64,000 nt of DNA. It comes from Demequina sp. NBRC 110057 (GTDB lineage: Bacteria; Actinomycetota; Actinomycetes; Actinomycetales; Demequinaceae). Under the pieces are notes generated by a model. That model was not told where the DNA came from and did not search any database. It was given only the letters and a program-made list of their open reading frames with translations. A program made the translations under genes and the position numbers. Location of the stretch: assembly GCF_002090175.1 (NCBI RefSeq), contig NZ_BBRN01000006.1, positions 186,001 to 250,000 on the forward strand, in the 5' to 3' direction. Each line of letters starts with the position of its first letter. Within the stretch, counting starts at the first letter, position 1. Shown here piece after piece: positions 8,378 through 20,400 of the stretch.

Positions 8378-9535
8378 ATGGTGTGGGCGATCGTGATCTC
8401 CGTGGTGGCGCTGGTCCTCGCGCTGGTAGCGCTGTCGCTGACCGTGACCATCGCGAGGCATCTGGGCCGGCGCGACCCCCTCGCGGTGCCGCGATTCTGG
8501 CGACGCACACTGCGCATCGAGCCCGCCGTGCCCGGTCCCGCGGGCGGCGCGCTCACGGGTGAGGCCGAGCGTCGTTCCAAGGTCGCGTTCATCGTCAACC
8601 CCACCAAGGACGGCACCGCCGAGCTGCGCGAGCGGGCCATGCGCGCGTGCGCGATCCGCTACCTCCCCGAGCCGATGTGGATCCACACCACCGAGGCAGA
8701 CCCCGGCACCGGACAGGCGCGCGACGCCATCCATGCGGGGGCCGATGTGGTGGTCGCCGTGGGTGGCGACGGCACCGTGCGCGCGGTCGCCGAGGCCCTC
8801 GCGGGCGAGGACGTCGCGATGGGCATCATCCCGCTGGGCACGGGCAACCTGTTCGCGCGCAACCTCGACCTGCCGCTGACCGACACGGGCGCGCTGCTGC
8901 GCACGGTGCTTGAGGGCGCGGAGGCGCGGGTGGACGTGGGCTGGCTCGACATCGAGCGCGCCTTCCCCGGCCACGGCGAGGATGGGTCGCACCTGTTCCT
9001 CGTCATGGCCGGCGCGGGAATCGACGCGGAGATGGTCGCCGGGGCCGATCCTGTGTTGAAGAAGCGCCTGGGCTGGCTCGCCTACTTCTTCGCCGCGGTG
9101 GAGCACCTGGGAGACAAGCGCATCAAGGCCACCGTGGCGGTCGACGAGGGCGAGGCCGTCGCCACCGAGATGCGTACCGTGCTGCTCGCGAACGCGGGCA
9201 AGCTCCCCGGTGGGCTGCAGCTCATCCCCGATGCCTCCGTCTCCGACGGTGAGCTCGACATCGCGACGCTCGACGCGCGCGGCGGGCTCGTGGGCTGGAC
9301 GGAACTGTTCGGTTCCGTGGTGGCCCAGGGCGCCGGCATCAAGCAGAGCGAGCTGCTGCGGACCTGGCGTACGTCGCGCATCGACCACAAGCGCGGGCGG
9401 ACCGTGACCATCGAGATGGAGGGGCCGCAGCGGGTCCAGGTGGACGGCGAGTCCCTGGGCCGGGCGCAGCGTATCCACGGGCGCATCCAGCCGGGCGCGC
9501 TGCTGATCAGGGTCCCGGTGGGCACCACCCCCTAA
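8378..9535 (+). CDS. Diacylglycerol kinase / sphingosine-kinase-family lipid kinase
   Basis: A 385-residue protein that starts with one membrane helix (residues 1-26) and continues into a DAGK catalytic domain. The ATP-binding VGGDGT lies at 129-133 and is followed by IIPLGTGNLFARNLDLPL; a late NAGKLPGGLQLIPDASVSDG completes the fold. Such enzymes phosphorylate diacylglycerol or related lipids at the membrane. In actinobacteria similar proteins also act in glycolipid synthesis, and which applies here is not evident. The gene reads from a leaderless promoter and stops one base before the left inverted repeat of the DUF559 cassette. Confidence 0.88.
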   Translation: MVWAIVISVVALVLALVALSLTVTIARHLGRRDPLAVPRFWRRTLRIEPAVPGPAGGALTGEAERRSKVAFIVNPTKDGTAELRERAMRACAIRYLPEPMWIHTTEADPGTGQARDAIHAGADVVVAVGGDGTVRAVAEALAGEDVAMGIIPLGTGNLFARNLDLPLTDTGALLRTVLEGAEARVDVGWLDIERAFPGHGEDGSHLFLVMAGAGIDAEMVAGADPVLKKRLGWLAYFFAAVEHLGDKRIKATVAVDEGEAVATEMRTVLLANAGKLPGGLQLIPDASVSDGELDIATLDARGGLVGWTELFGSVVAQGAGIKQSELLRTWRTSRIDHKRGRTVTIEMEGPQRVQVDGESLGRAQRIHGRIQPGALLIRVPVGTTP

Positions 9536-9536
9536 T

Positions 9537-9593
9537 CCGTCAAATGGATCCATTTGGCTCGTCTAAGGGTCTAGATGAGGGGAAATCCACCGC
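9537..9593 (+). repeat. Left inverted repeat of the DUF559 cassette
   Basis: Begins CCGTCAAATGGATCCATTTG and ends AAATCCACCGC. It differs from the reverse complement of the right copy at positions 22, 26, 38 and 52 only. Confidence 0.9.
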
Positions 9594-9663
9594 GGCGCCC
9601 GAGCCGTCGCCGCGGTTTTCCACAGACTGACGCCGCACCGGGCGACTGCATCGTGCGTCCGCC

Positions 9664-9669
9664 TACCGT
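9664..9669 (+). promoter_or_regulatory. -10 hexamer of the DUF559 nuclease gene
   Basis: TACCGT ends eight bases before the ATG at 9678, inside the cassette, so the cassette appears to carry its own leaderless promoter. Confidence 0.45.
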
Positions 9670-9677
9670 GGCGAGGC

Positions 9678-10604
9678 ATGACGCGACGCCGCTCCACCCC
9701 AGCCATCGGCGCGCTTAGCGCCGCTCTCCACACGTCCGTGCGACCGTGGCATCGGGACGAGCTCGAGTCCCAGTGGAGCCGACGCACCCTCAACGAGGCG
9801 ATCCGTCTCGGCTTCGCCGCGAGACTCGCGCCCGGCATCTACGCGCACCGCGATCACGCGGTTGACCTCACGTGTCGTCTCCGAGCTGTCGCTCTCTGGA
9901 TGGCACCGCACGGCCTCGTCAGCGGCAGAGCCGCCCTGCAGTTGAGTGGTTGGCAAGCGGCCGATGCGGCGCGCATCGACGTCGTCCTTCCCCGCGACCT
10001 GCGGCTCGCCCGGCCGCACTATGTCGACGTTTTACGCACGGATCAACAGTGGGAGGCCGATGCCGTCGACGGCATTCCGGTGACCTCACCCGAGGATGCG
10101 GTCGTCGTCGCATGGCGCCGGTCAGCGCCCGATGACCGCCGTGGGCTCCTCCTCGACGCGCTCCGCGACGGCGTGGTGAACGTCGCGCGCCTGCGTAGGC
10201 GCATCGAGGCCCACGGACGTCTTCCGCGGCGTGCGGAGATGCTCGCGCTCGTCGCGCTCTCGGAGCAAGGCGTGACGACGGTGTTGGAACACATTGCCGC
10301 CACCGAGGTCTTTGTGGGTCCTGACTGGGCGCGGTGGGAGCGCCAGGCCCCCGTGCGTCTTTCCGACGGCGTCACGCTCCACCCCGACATGCTTCATCGG
10401 CGCGCCCGCGTGGCCGTCGAACTCGACGGCGCCCGCTATCACTCTGACGACGCGGCCCGTCGTGCGGACGTGGAACGGGATGCGCTTCTCGCTGCCGAGG
10501 GCTACACCGTGATCCGACTGACTTGGGAGGACGTTACGCGTCGACCGGCCTGGTGCCGCGAGAAGCTCCTAGCCGCAGTGCGGGCGCGTGTCGCGCTCCG
10601 ATGA
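9678..10604 (+). CDS. AbiEi-type winged helix plus DUF559 (Vsr-like) endonuclease-fold protein
   Basis: A 308-residue protein. Residues about 20-60 form the winged-helix segment seen in AbiEi-like antitoxins (LNEAIRLGFAARLAPGIYAHR). A middle domain follows with SGRAALQLSGW and VLPRD. Residues about 225-305 are a PD-(D/E)XK fold of the DUF559/Vsr kind: Asp237 in LHPDML, Glu248 and Asp250 in VAVELDGARYHS, Asp264 with RD at 267-268, and VIRLTW. All expected catalytic positions are present, so a DNA nickase or endonuclease activity is plausible. This family is common and multicopy in actinobacteria, with no settled function that I know of. Here it is the sole gene between 57-bp inverted repeats. 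Confidence 0.85.
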   Translation: MTRRRSTPAIGALSAALHTSVRPWHRDELESQWSRRTLNEAIRLGFAARLAPGIYAHRDHAVDLTCRLRAVALWMAPHGLVSGRAALQLSGWQAADAARIDVVLPRDLRLARPHYVDVLRTDQQWEADAVDGIPVTSPEDAVVVAWRRSAPDDRRGLLLDALRDGVVNVARLRRRIEAHGRLPRRAEMLALVALSEQGVTTVLEHIAATEVFVGPDWARWERQAPVRLSDGVTLHPDMLHRRARVAVELDGARYHSDDAARRADVERDALLAAEGYTVIRLTWEDVTRRPAWCREKLLAAVRARVALR

Positions 10605-10624
10605 CTGAGGCGACGCGTCACTCT

Positions 10625-10681
10625 GCGGTCGATTTCCCCTCATTTAGACCCTTAGGCGAACCAAATGGATCCATTTGACGG
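10625..10681 (-). repeat. Right inverted repeat of the DUF559 cassette
   Basis: Begins GCGGTCGATTTCCCC and ends CCATTTGACGG. It is the inverted partner of 9537-9593. Confidence 0.9.
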
Positions 10682-10685
10682 GGGG

Positions 10686-11624
10686 TTAGAGGAGGGACTG
10701 GACCCAGGCGTGGGCCCTGGTGAAGGACTCGTCGGTGTTGTCGACCGCGACGGGGGTGAGTCCGCGCTCGGCCGCCGGATAGGAGCCGAGGAAGCGCACC
10801 ACGGGGCAGGTGCGCTTGAGCCCCACGAGTGCCTCCGCGACGCGCGCCTCGGCCACGTGGCCTAGGGCGTCGATCGAGAAAGAGTACTCGCCGGGACGGT
10901 CGCCGATGGGCCGCGACTCGATCCGCGACAGGTTCACCCCGCGCACCGCGAACTGCTCGAGCATGCGCAGCAGGGCGCCGGAGTCGTCCGTCGGCAGGTG
11001 CACCACGAGGGTGGTCTTGTCCGCGCCCGTAGGCTCGCCCGCCGACTGCGGCCGCCCCACCTTCACGAAGCGCGTTGCCGCGGTCACGTTGTCGGCGACG
11101 CGGTCGGCAAGGACCGTGAGGCCGAGCGCCTCACCCGTGCCGGGAGGGGCGAGCGCAGCCTCGAAGCCGAGTGACGTCAGCGAGCGCGACGAGTCGGCAA
11201 GCGCGACCGCTGCTGCGGCGTTGGACGTGGCCGACACGAACTCCGCGCGCGGCAGCGTCGCGTTAGCCCACCGGCGCACCTGCGCCCACGCGTGGGAGTG
11301 CGCGCTCACGGCGGCAATGTCATCGAGCTCCGTGCCCTCGCGCACCAGCAGTTCGAACGCGATGGGGAGCACCACCTCACCCAGGATCACCAGCGGCTCG
11401 CCGTTGGCCAGCGTGTCGAGCGTCGCTGTGACGCCGCCCTCGACGGTGTTCTCGATCGCGGCAACCGCGTAGTCGACCTCGCCGGAGCGCACCGCGCCCA
11501 GGGCGGTGAGGACGTCGACGCACGGCACGTACTCGGCCTCGTCGGGCGCGACCATGGTGCGCAGCGCGGCCTCGGTGAAGGTGCCGGCCGGCCCCAGATA
11601 GGCGTAGCGGGGCAGATCGGTCAC
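10686..11624 (-). CDS. pheA: Prephenate dehydratase
   Basis: A 312-residue monofunctional enzyme converting prephenate to phenylpyruvate in phenylalanine synthesis. The catalytic domain begins YAYLGPAGTFTEAAL, contains IENTVEGGV, and ends with the TRF motif in AATRFVKVG. The C-terminal ACT domain, which binds phenylalanine as feedback inhibitor, has GALLRMLEQFAVRGVNLSRIESRP and YSFSIDALGH. The chorismate mutase domain found in enterobacterial fusions is absent, as is usual in actinobacteria. Its GTG start overlaps the stop of the upstream glycosyltransferase gene (GTGA), so the two are translationally coupled. Confidence 0.95.
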   Translation of the reverse strand: MTDLPRYAYLGPAGTFTEAALRTMVAPDEAEYVPCVDVLTALGAVRSGEVDYAVAAIENTVEGGVTATLDTLANGEPLVILGEVVLPIAFELLVREGTELDDIAAVSAHSHAWAQVRRWANATLPRAEFVSATSNAAAAVALADSSRSLTSLGFEAALAPPGTGEALGLTVLADRVADNVTAATRFVKVGRPQSAGEPTGADKTTLVVHLPTDDSGALLRMLEQFAVRGVNLSRIESRPIGDRPGEYSFSIDALGHVAEARVAEALVGLKRTCPVVRFLGSYPAAERGLTPVAVDNTDESFTRAHAWVQSLL

Positions 11625-12571
11625 TCGTCCTCCTCGGAGTCGCCGCGTCCCGGCAGTCGGGATCCGATCGCGGCCTGCGTCGACGACAGCGCCCCGCGCA
11701 TACGGCGCGCGCTGATCGCCATCATCACATCACGGTAACGCGAGACCCTCGCACGCCCGGAGTCGAGAGAGCCGGCCCGCGGCACGTCGCCCAGATCGCA
11801 CACCACCTCGGTCGCGGTCAGGCCCGCGTGCAACACGTCGAGAGTCATCGCAAGTTCGAGACCTGCGCCTCGCGCGAGCGGCATCGCCGCCTCAAGCGCC
11901 TCGCGCGTCAGGCACCGCACGGGACCGAGAGGCTCCTCTGGGGTCCACCCGGAGGCGCGCTCCACGGCGACCCGCGCGACCTTGGCGGTCGGACCCTCCG
12001 CGCGCCCGCGGCCGCCGGCCCGTGCGACCACCAGGTCCGCAACGTGCTCGGTGACGGCGGCCACGAGCGGGGCGGCGCCCACGGCGTGATGGCCCACCAC
12101 GCCGGGGATCAGGAGGATGGCGCGCGGCTCCCGGCCGGGCTCGTCACGCATCGCGATGACGGACGCGCCGGTCTCGACGGAGGCGGTGCGCCCGCGCGGG
12201 TGCGAGTGACGCACCACAACGGCGCCGGCCTTGCGTGCGAGCTCCTGCGTGTTGTCGGTGGAGCCGTCGTCGACCACCAGCACCAGGTCGACGCCGGGGA
12301 TCGACAGTGCGGCGCGCACCGTCGCGGCGATGCGGCGCGCGCAGTCATGAGCGACGATCAGCGCCGCCGCGACATGGAGGTCCTCGACGCGCGACACCCC
12401 GCGCCGCGACCGTGACGGGCGGGGACGCGAGTGGTGGACGCTCGGCTCGTGCGACGCGCCCTGGCGACGGCCCGATGACGCGGCCGGCTTGCGTGCGCGC
12501 GTGGGCGTGCCGTCGGTGCCGTCATCGGCCGACGGCGACGGGGACGACGCACGTGCTGGAACCACGACCAC
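11621..12571 (-). CDS. Family 2 glycosyltransferase with basic N-terminal tail
   Basis: A roughly 316-residue GT-A-type glycosyltransferase. The core begins AALIVAHDCARRIAATVRAAL and contains VLVVDDGSTDNTQELARKAG, the nucleotide-sugar binding pattern, then RHSHPRGRTASVETG. About 65 residues before the core are Pro/Ser/Arg-rich and probably disordered. The GTG at 12571 or 12565 is my best start, but a start closer to the core is possible and a TTG at 12604 is also in frame. No membrane helix is clear. It precedes pheA with a 4-base overlap. Acceptor and product are unknown; glucosyl-3-phosphoglycerate synthase-like or cell-wall roles are possible but not shown. Confidence 0.7.
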   Translation of the reverse strand: MVVVPARASSPSPSADDGTDGTPTRARKPAASSGRRQGASHEPSVHHSRPRPSRSRRGVSRVEDLHVAAALIVAHDCARRIAATVRAALSIPGVDLVLVVDDGSTDNTQELARKAGAVVVRHSHPRGRTASVETGASVIAMRDEPGREPRAILLIPGVVGHHAVGAAPLVAAVTEHVADLVVARAGGRGRAEGPTAKVARVAVERASGWTPEEPLGPVRCLTREALEAAMPLARGAGLELAMTLDVLHAGLTATEVVCDLGDVPRAGSLDSGRARVSRYRDVMMAISARRMRGALSSTQAAIGSRLPGRGDSEEDE

Positions 12572-12694
12572 CAGCCTAGTGCGCCCACCAGGAGCCTTGG
12601 TCAACCCTTGAGAAGAATGTGAGGCATTCGTGACGAAATTCTCAGGACCACGAGCCGTTGCCGCACAGGCCACACCGGTGGAAGAGTAAGCACC

Positions 12695-14371
<1,677 letters not shown>

Positions 14372-14400
14372 ACGGCCGATGCCGGGGCTTGGCCCCCTAC

Positions 14401-14446
14401 GCGAGAGGCCCCCACCCCGGTCACCCGGGGTGGGGGCCTCTTCGCG
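14401..14446. terminator. Bidirectional terminator hairpin between pgm and the surface-protein gene
   Basis: A perfect 17-bp stem: AGAGGCCCCCACCCCGG (14404-14420), TCAC loop, and its complement (14425-14441), flanked by further partial pairing CGCG/CGCG. It lies between two convergent genes. Confidence 0.9.
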
Positions 14447-14468
14447 TGCGCGGCGGGACCGCCAGGTG

Positions 14469-17400
14469 TCAGCGGCGGCGGCGCGTCACGACGGCGATGA
14501 CGATGCCGAGCGCGAGCAGCACGGCAGCCACGATCGCGATCCACCAGCCGTCGAAGCCCGTCGTCGGCAGGAAGCCGCCGCCGTCCGTGGGCGGCTCCTC
14601 GCTGTCGAACAGGTTGTACGCGCTCACGGTCACGGTGGTGCCGGAGGCGATCGTCACTGTCGCCTGCCTGTCGTCCTCGCCGGCGGGCGTGAGGCGGGTG
14701 TCGTCCGCGCCTCCCGTATCGGTCTCGGTCACCACGCAGTCAGAGCCCGCGGCGATGCCGTCGATCTGGGTCTCGAGGGGCTCATCACCGCCCAGGGTGA
14801 CGGAGCCGCTCCAGGTCTCGACGGGGTCGCCGACCCCGCGGTCCCAGGTGCAGACGACCGAGAACTCGAACGGGCCGGCGCCGCGCTCCTCGGCGTCGTT
14901 GCCGCCCACGATCTTCTCGATCGCGAGCGCCCCGACCGCGAAGGTGTTGGTGACCAGGGCGCTGTTGCTGTCGCCCTCCGTCAGCACCAGCGACGACGAG
15001 GTGCCGTCGACGGTGGCCTCGCCGGCATCGGCCGTGGTCACGGTGACCGTGGTCGATGCCGCGGCACCGTCGACGAGCTCGGTGACGACACACTCCGAGG
15101 TCGACGGCAGGCCGGTCAGCGTGACGGTCTCGCCGTCGTCGAGCACCACGAGCATCGGCGCCCCGGGGATGAGCGGCTCACGGCCCTCCGCATAGACGTC
15201 GTGCTCGTCGCCGGCGGGGTCGGTGTAGGTACACATCACGGACACCACGTAGGGGCCGAAGTCCGGCACCTCGCCGTCGGCGTTCGCGACCGACTCGTCG
15301 ACCTGCTTGGTGATCGCGAGCGAGGCGAGCGCCTCGAAGCGGTTGGTGACGACCACCTCGACGGCCTCGTCCTCGCCCTCGACGATCGTCACGACGCTGC
15401 GGCTGCCGCCGGGGTTGCCCGGCGAGAACTCGGTGTAATCCGCGCCGCCGTCGTCGGGCTCGGTGACGATGCACACGGAGCCCGCGACGATACCGTCGAT
15501 CTGGGTCTCGAGCGGCTGGTCGCCGCCCAGCACCACGTCGCCATTCCACACCACCGCGCTCTGCGCGAGCGTGGGCCCTGCCCACACACATCGCACGTGC
15601 AGCGTGAAGGGCCCGGTCCCTAGCTCGTCGGCGCCGTCGCCAGTGAGTTCCTTGCTCAGCAGCAGGGAACCCACCGGGTACTCGTTGACCACCTCGATGA
15701 CTGCTGACGTGCCGCCGTCCTCGACCGGGGGCAGCGTGAACGTCGCGTCCGTCCCGGGGGTGGTGGTGGAGCCGTCCGCCGTCGTGACGGTGATGCTCGT
15801 GTCCGAGGACCCGGCCACATCGGTCTCGCTCAGCACGCACTCGCTGTTGCTGGGCAGGCCCGTCAGGGTGACGGTCTCGTCGGGATCGAACGTGACGACC
15901 ATCGGGTTGTCGGCATCGTAACCGTCGGCGAACACCTCGCGTTCGTAAACGGTGCCGGCGCCGTAGGTGCAGGTCACCTCGACGGTGAACGGGCCGAGCG
16001 GGGGCGAGACACCGTCCTGGTTCTGCACCGCGTCGTCGATGGTCTTGGTGATGTCGAGTGGCACGCGCTGCTCGAAGATGTCCTGCGCGACGACGGTGAC
16101 GCCGTCCTCGTCCACCTCGTCAGCGGTGAGCTCGACGAAGGGGTTGCCGTCATCGTCGACCTGCGGCTCCGCGGGCGTCGCGTCGTCGATGCCGAAGAGC
16201 CAGCCGTCGGCGCCGCCGTCGTCCGTCTCGGTCACCACGCACTCGGAGCCGATGATGATGCCGTCGATGGTCTGGGTCAGCGAGTCGTCGCCGCCGAGGG
16301 TCACGGCGCCCTCGTAGGTGGTGACGTCGGGCAGCGGCAGCGGCCGGTCGTAGACGCACACGACGTCGAACACGAACGGGCCGGAGCCGGCCTCGTCGGC
16401 AGCCGGTCCCACCGGCTGCTTGTCGAGGGTGAGCGACGTCTCGCCGTAGAGGTTGGTGATCTCGGCGGTGGTGGTGGTGCCGGGATCTGTCGCGCTCTGG
16501 GGGTCGTCTGGGGTCAGGATCACGTCGGCGGCGTTGTCCTCCACCGTCGTGCTGCCGTCGGCCGTCGTGACGATGATCGACACCGTCGCGGGCGACTCGT
16601 CGATGAGCAGCTCGGTCACCGTGCACTCGGCCCCCGCGGGAAGCCCCGTGAAGAGGAACTCCTCGTCGTCGGACAGCAGCACCAGCATCGGCCGCACCTG
16701 ACCGCCGGCGAGCACCGGGCCATAGCCGTCGGCCCACACCTGCTCGTCGAGGAACTCGCACGTGACCCAGACGGGGAAGGGGCCGGCATCGGCGGGATCG
16801 GCCCCGCCGTTGCCCGACGACCCCACGACGTCCTTCGACACGAGCAGGGAGGCCTCCTCGTAGACGTTATCGAGGGACGTGAGCTGGAGGACCTGGTCCT
16901 CGCGGTCCACCGTCGCTGTCACGGACGTGGAGTCGGTCTGGCCGTTGTCACCCTCCTCCAGCACGCACTCGGCGCCGTAGGGAAGGTCCTCGATCGTGAG
17001 TTGCACGCCGGGGGTCAGCGTGAGCGTCTCGCGGTGGGCCTCGACGGGCTCGCCGTCGACATCCACCGTGCACACCAGCTCCACCGTGAGCGTGTCAGGG
17101 GCGTACGAGGACGCCTCGCCGCTGACGGTCTTGAGGACGCTCAGCGGGCCGGTCGCGAGTGCGACGCCGATCTTGTTTCCCTCGGTGGGGAGGATGTACT
17201 CGTCGGAGCCGTCGACGCGTGCTCCGGCAGCGACCGTGTTCCACGCGATCGTGTCGGGACCGTCGGTGGGCGAGTTCACCGGGGTACGCGTCTGGAACTC
17301 GATGGTGAAGGTCTCACCCGGACCCAGCGGCGCGATCGCGCGGAAGTCGAAGATGTACGCGATACCCGTCACGTCCGAGTAGTCGTCTCCGAACTCGTCG

Positions 17401-20400
17401 AGCGGAGTCCAGGCGCCGTCAGGGCAGTTGCCGAACCCCAACTCGAGGTCGGCGGTGCACGGCTGGGCGTCCGTCGTGAGGTACACCTCGGGATTGGCGA
17501 AGGGGTGGTCGTCGCCGGTGAACGGGTCCACCAGGATGGGGGTCCATTCGCTACCGCGATCGAAGTGCTCGAGCGCGGTCTGGTCCCCCACCTCGGGGAC
17601 GCGGTCGATGATGCCCACCTGATCAAGATCGACGTTTCCGGTGTTGGTGATGTCGAGCTGCCAGGTCTCGGTGCTGCCGGGCGCCGTGATGGGGATGCAG
17701 GGGGCACTGTAGAAGCCGTCCTCGTCCGCCACACATTCCGCGCCCTCGACGGCGCTGGTAGTCCCGAGGCTCGGGTCATCCGCCTTGACCTTTTTGACGG
17801 CGCGGATCGCACCACCGGCTGCCACCGTCACCGAGGTGGAGCCGTCGCAGGTCTCGACCGCCGGGTCGAGGTCCTCGCCGTTACAGGCGTCAAAGGGACG
17901 GTCGCCGTCGACGGTCGCCGTGTTATCCACCACGGTGTTCGCGGGGAGAGCGTCCCTGGTGATCATGTCGATGGTGATCGTGTAGGTCTGCCCCACGCCC
18001 AGCGTGTAGCCGTCGGGGAACGAGAAGGTGATGGTCTCGGGCGCCCCACCCTCGGGGGCCTCGACGATCGTGATGTCGGCCTCGTCCGTCGGCAGGGGCA
18101 GCCCGTCCTCCGCGTCGGGATCCGTGCCGCTCAACGAGAACGCGTAGGGGCTCTCGCCCGTCTCGGTCGCGCTCGGGTCGATCTCGAGCAGCGGGCCGTC
18201 ACCGTCGGTCTCGATCGTGTCGGTGAAGACGGGGTTGTAGATGGGGGTGTCACCGGTGTTCGTGAACGTGAGCGTGTACGGGATCACGGCACCGGGGCTC
18301 ACGGACCCGCTAGGGGACTTCACCACGTCGACGGCGGTGATGGAGTGCGCGTAGATGACCTCAGCGTCGTCGGGCTCGGCCTCGATGACGAGCGGGTCGC
18401 CGCCGATGGTGTCGAGATAGGACTCGATCTCGCCGTTCACCGTGTTGATGGTGTGGCCCGCCTCGGTCTCGCCCGGCGCGGGCTCGTTGCCCAGGAGGTC
18501 GGTCGGCACCTCGCCGCCCGAGAGCATCTCGTCGCGACGCTGCACCACGATGGGAATGTCCTGGATCGGGTGGACCGGCCCCTCCCACTGCTCGCCGTCG
18601 GAGCGGCTCATGGTGAACGTGACGCCCTGCACCATCTCGCCGGTGACGCCGCCGGGAAGGACGGGGGCCGATGCTGTGGCGCCGCCCACGGTCATGCCGC
18701 CGGTGACCGTGAGGTCGCCGCCGGGGTCGCCCGTGAAGGTCTGGCCCACAAGCACCGACATCTGGATCTGGTCGACGGGGTCCTCGAGCGCGAAGCTGTC
18801 GTCGATGCGCACAAACTCGTACTGGTTCCAGAACGTCGGGTCGACGTCTGACACGACCACCTGCGCCGGACGCGCGCCCTCCGACGGCTGGCTGCGCAGC
18901 GTCATCACGAACTCGGACTGGTCGGGCTCGGTCTGGGTGAAGGTGTCGGACTGGTCGTCGGCCGTCGGGCCGAATGTCTTGTCGACCGCGAGGCCGATCT
19001 CGAACGGCGTGAGGGTCGCCTCCGCCGTATCGTCGTCGACCGGCGGGTCCGGCTGGACGTCGGTGTCGCGCCCGGCGTCGTCCACCTGGGCAAAGGCGAT
19101 GTTGGGCACGACGGTGCCCGGGTCGGTGAGGTCATCGATGGGAGTGCCCGACGTGCGCATGTCCTTGCGCAGCTGGGTGCCGAACGCGACGGTGCCGCTC
19201 GCACCAGCCTCGATGCGGCCCTCCCACTCGACGGTAAGCCCGGCAACCGCGTCGAACGGCACCTCGTCGGCCTCCCAGCCGATGGCCTCGTCGGTGCTGG
19301 TGGTCGAGATCAGCTCGTCGCCGGCGGCGTCGTACAGCGTGATCGTCACACCCGTGGCGCCGGTGGGCATCGTGATCTGGGTAAAGCCGTCGAAGTTGAA
19401 ATACTCGAACGTCGTTTCCTCGAACGGGTACGGCCCCAGGCACGTGACGCCGTCGCACACCGCCATATCGTCGACCGAGGCCGCCGTCGAGGAGTTCGTG
19501 GCCGTCAGCGAGATGGGGGCGTGCGGGTAGTCCTCCTGGTCCGTGGGCAGGTAGGGCGGGATGCCCACCTCGTTGTCGGACCATGTCTTGTCCACAGAGA
19601 CGCCGAGCGTGTCGTCGAGGATGACGATGTCGTCCTGCTCGGTGTCCGAGATGTCGTCGCGGTCGGTGAAGTCGGCGGTCGCGTTGACCTCGTTCCACAC
19701 GAGGCCCTCGTCGGTGTCGTCGTTCAACAGCGTGTGGCCGGTGACCGGCTCCGCGGGGGCCGAGCGGCGCCAGTCACGCACCTCGAACACGAGGTCGATG
19801 GGTCGGGTGTTGTCGATCGAGCGCGCGACCCCCGATCCCACGGGCGGGGTGCTCGGGTCGGTCGACAGCGACCGGTCGGGGCTCTCCACGAAGATGAGCC
19901 TCACCGACGTGGTGGTCTCGCGCTCGGCATCAGTCAGGGTGACGCCGGGGAACGTTCCCGTGCACGCCGCGGTGACGGTGTCCTCCGCGCCGCAGGGGTT
20001 GTCGGTCGGCAGCTCCCAGTCTCCGGACACCGAGTTGTAAAGCATGACGGACTCGACAGCGTCGTACGCGATGTATTCGTCAGTATCGGGAGTGATGGGC
20101 TCGACGCTCACAAGGTCGAAGGAGTCGTAGACGGAGTCGGCGACGTCGTCGGGCGGGCCGGGGACGTCGGTCACCGTCACCGTCTCGGCGTTGGAGTAGC
20201 CGCCGGTGGACCAGGTGATGCGGGCGGTGGCCTGCTCGTGGCTGCGCGCGAACACGGTGGGCGGGTCGCCGCCCAGCCAGTTCTTGTCCACGAGGTCGCC
20301 CACGCCCTCGCCGTCGGGGTCCTCGGGGTCGAGGACGTCGATGGTGGCGCAGGACTGCGAGGAGCCCGACTCGGTGCCGGAGGGGCTCTCGGAGTCGCTC

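Larger units (their letters stand above)
9537..10681 (+). mobile_element. Putative 1.14-kb cassette: DUF559 nuclease gene bounded by 57-bp inverted repeats
   Basis: Two 57-bp sequences, 9537-9593 and 10625-10681, are inverted copies matching at 53 of 57 positions. They enclose one complete nuclease gene and nothing else. The outer ends contain the perfect palindrome CAAATGGATCCATTTG. Total length is like that of a small insertion sequence, but there is no transposase. I see no target duplication: the bases just outside (CTAAT on the left, GGGGTT on the right) do not match. It sits exactly between two convergent genes, filling the whole space from one base after one stop codon to four bases before the other. 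Mobility is an inference; paired transcription terminators are the main alternative. Confidence 0.6.

Noticed and set aside
9537..10681. Calling the DUF559 protein the antitoxin of an AbiE toxin-antitoxin pair
   Set aside because: No AbiEii-type nucleotidyltransferase gene is adjacent and the protein itself carries a nuclease domain.
12600..12660. Weak inverted repeat (TGAGAA...TTCTCA and GAATG...CATTC) between the glycosyltransferase and pgm genes
   Set aside because: The arms are short and bulged; I could not separate it from chance.
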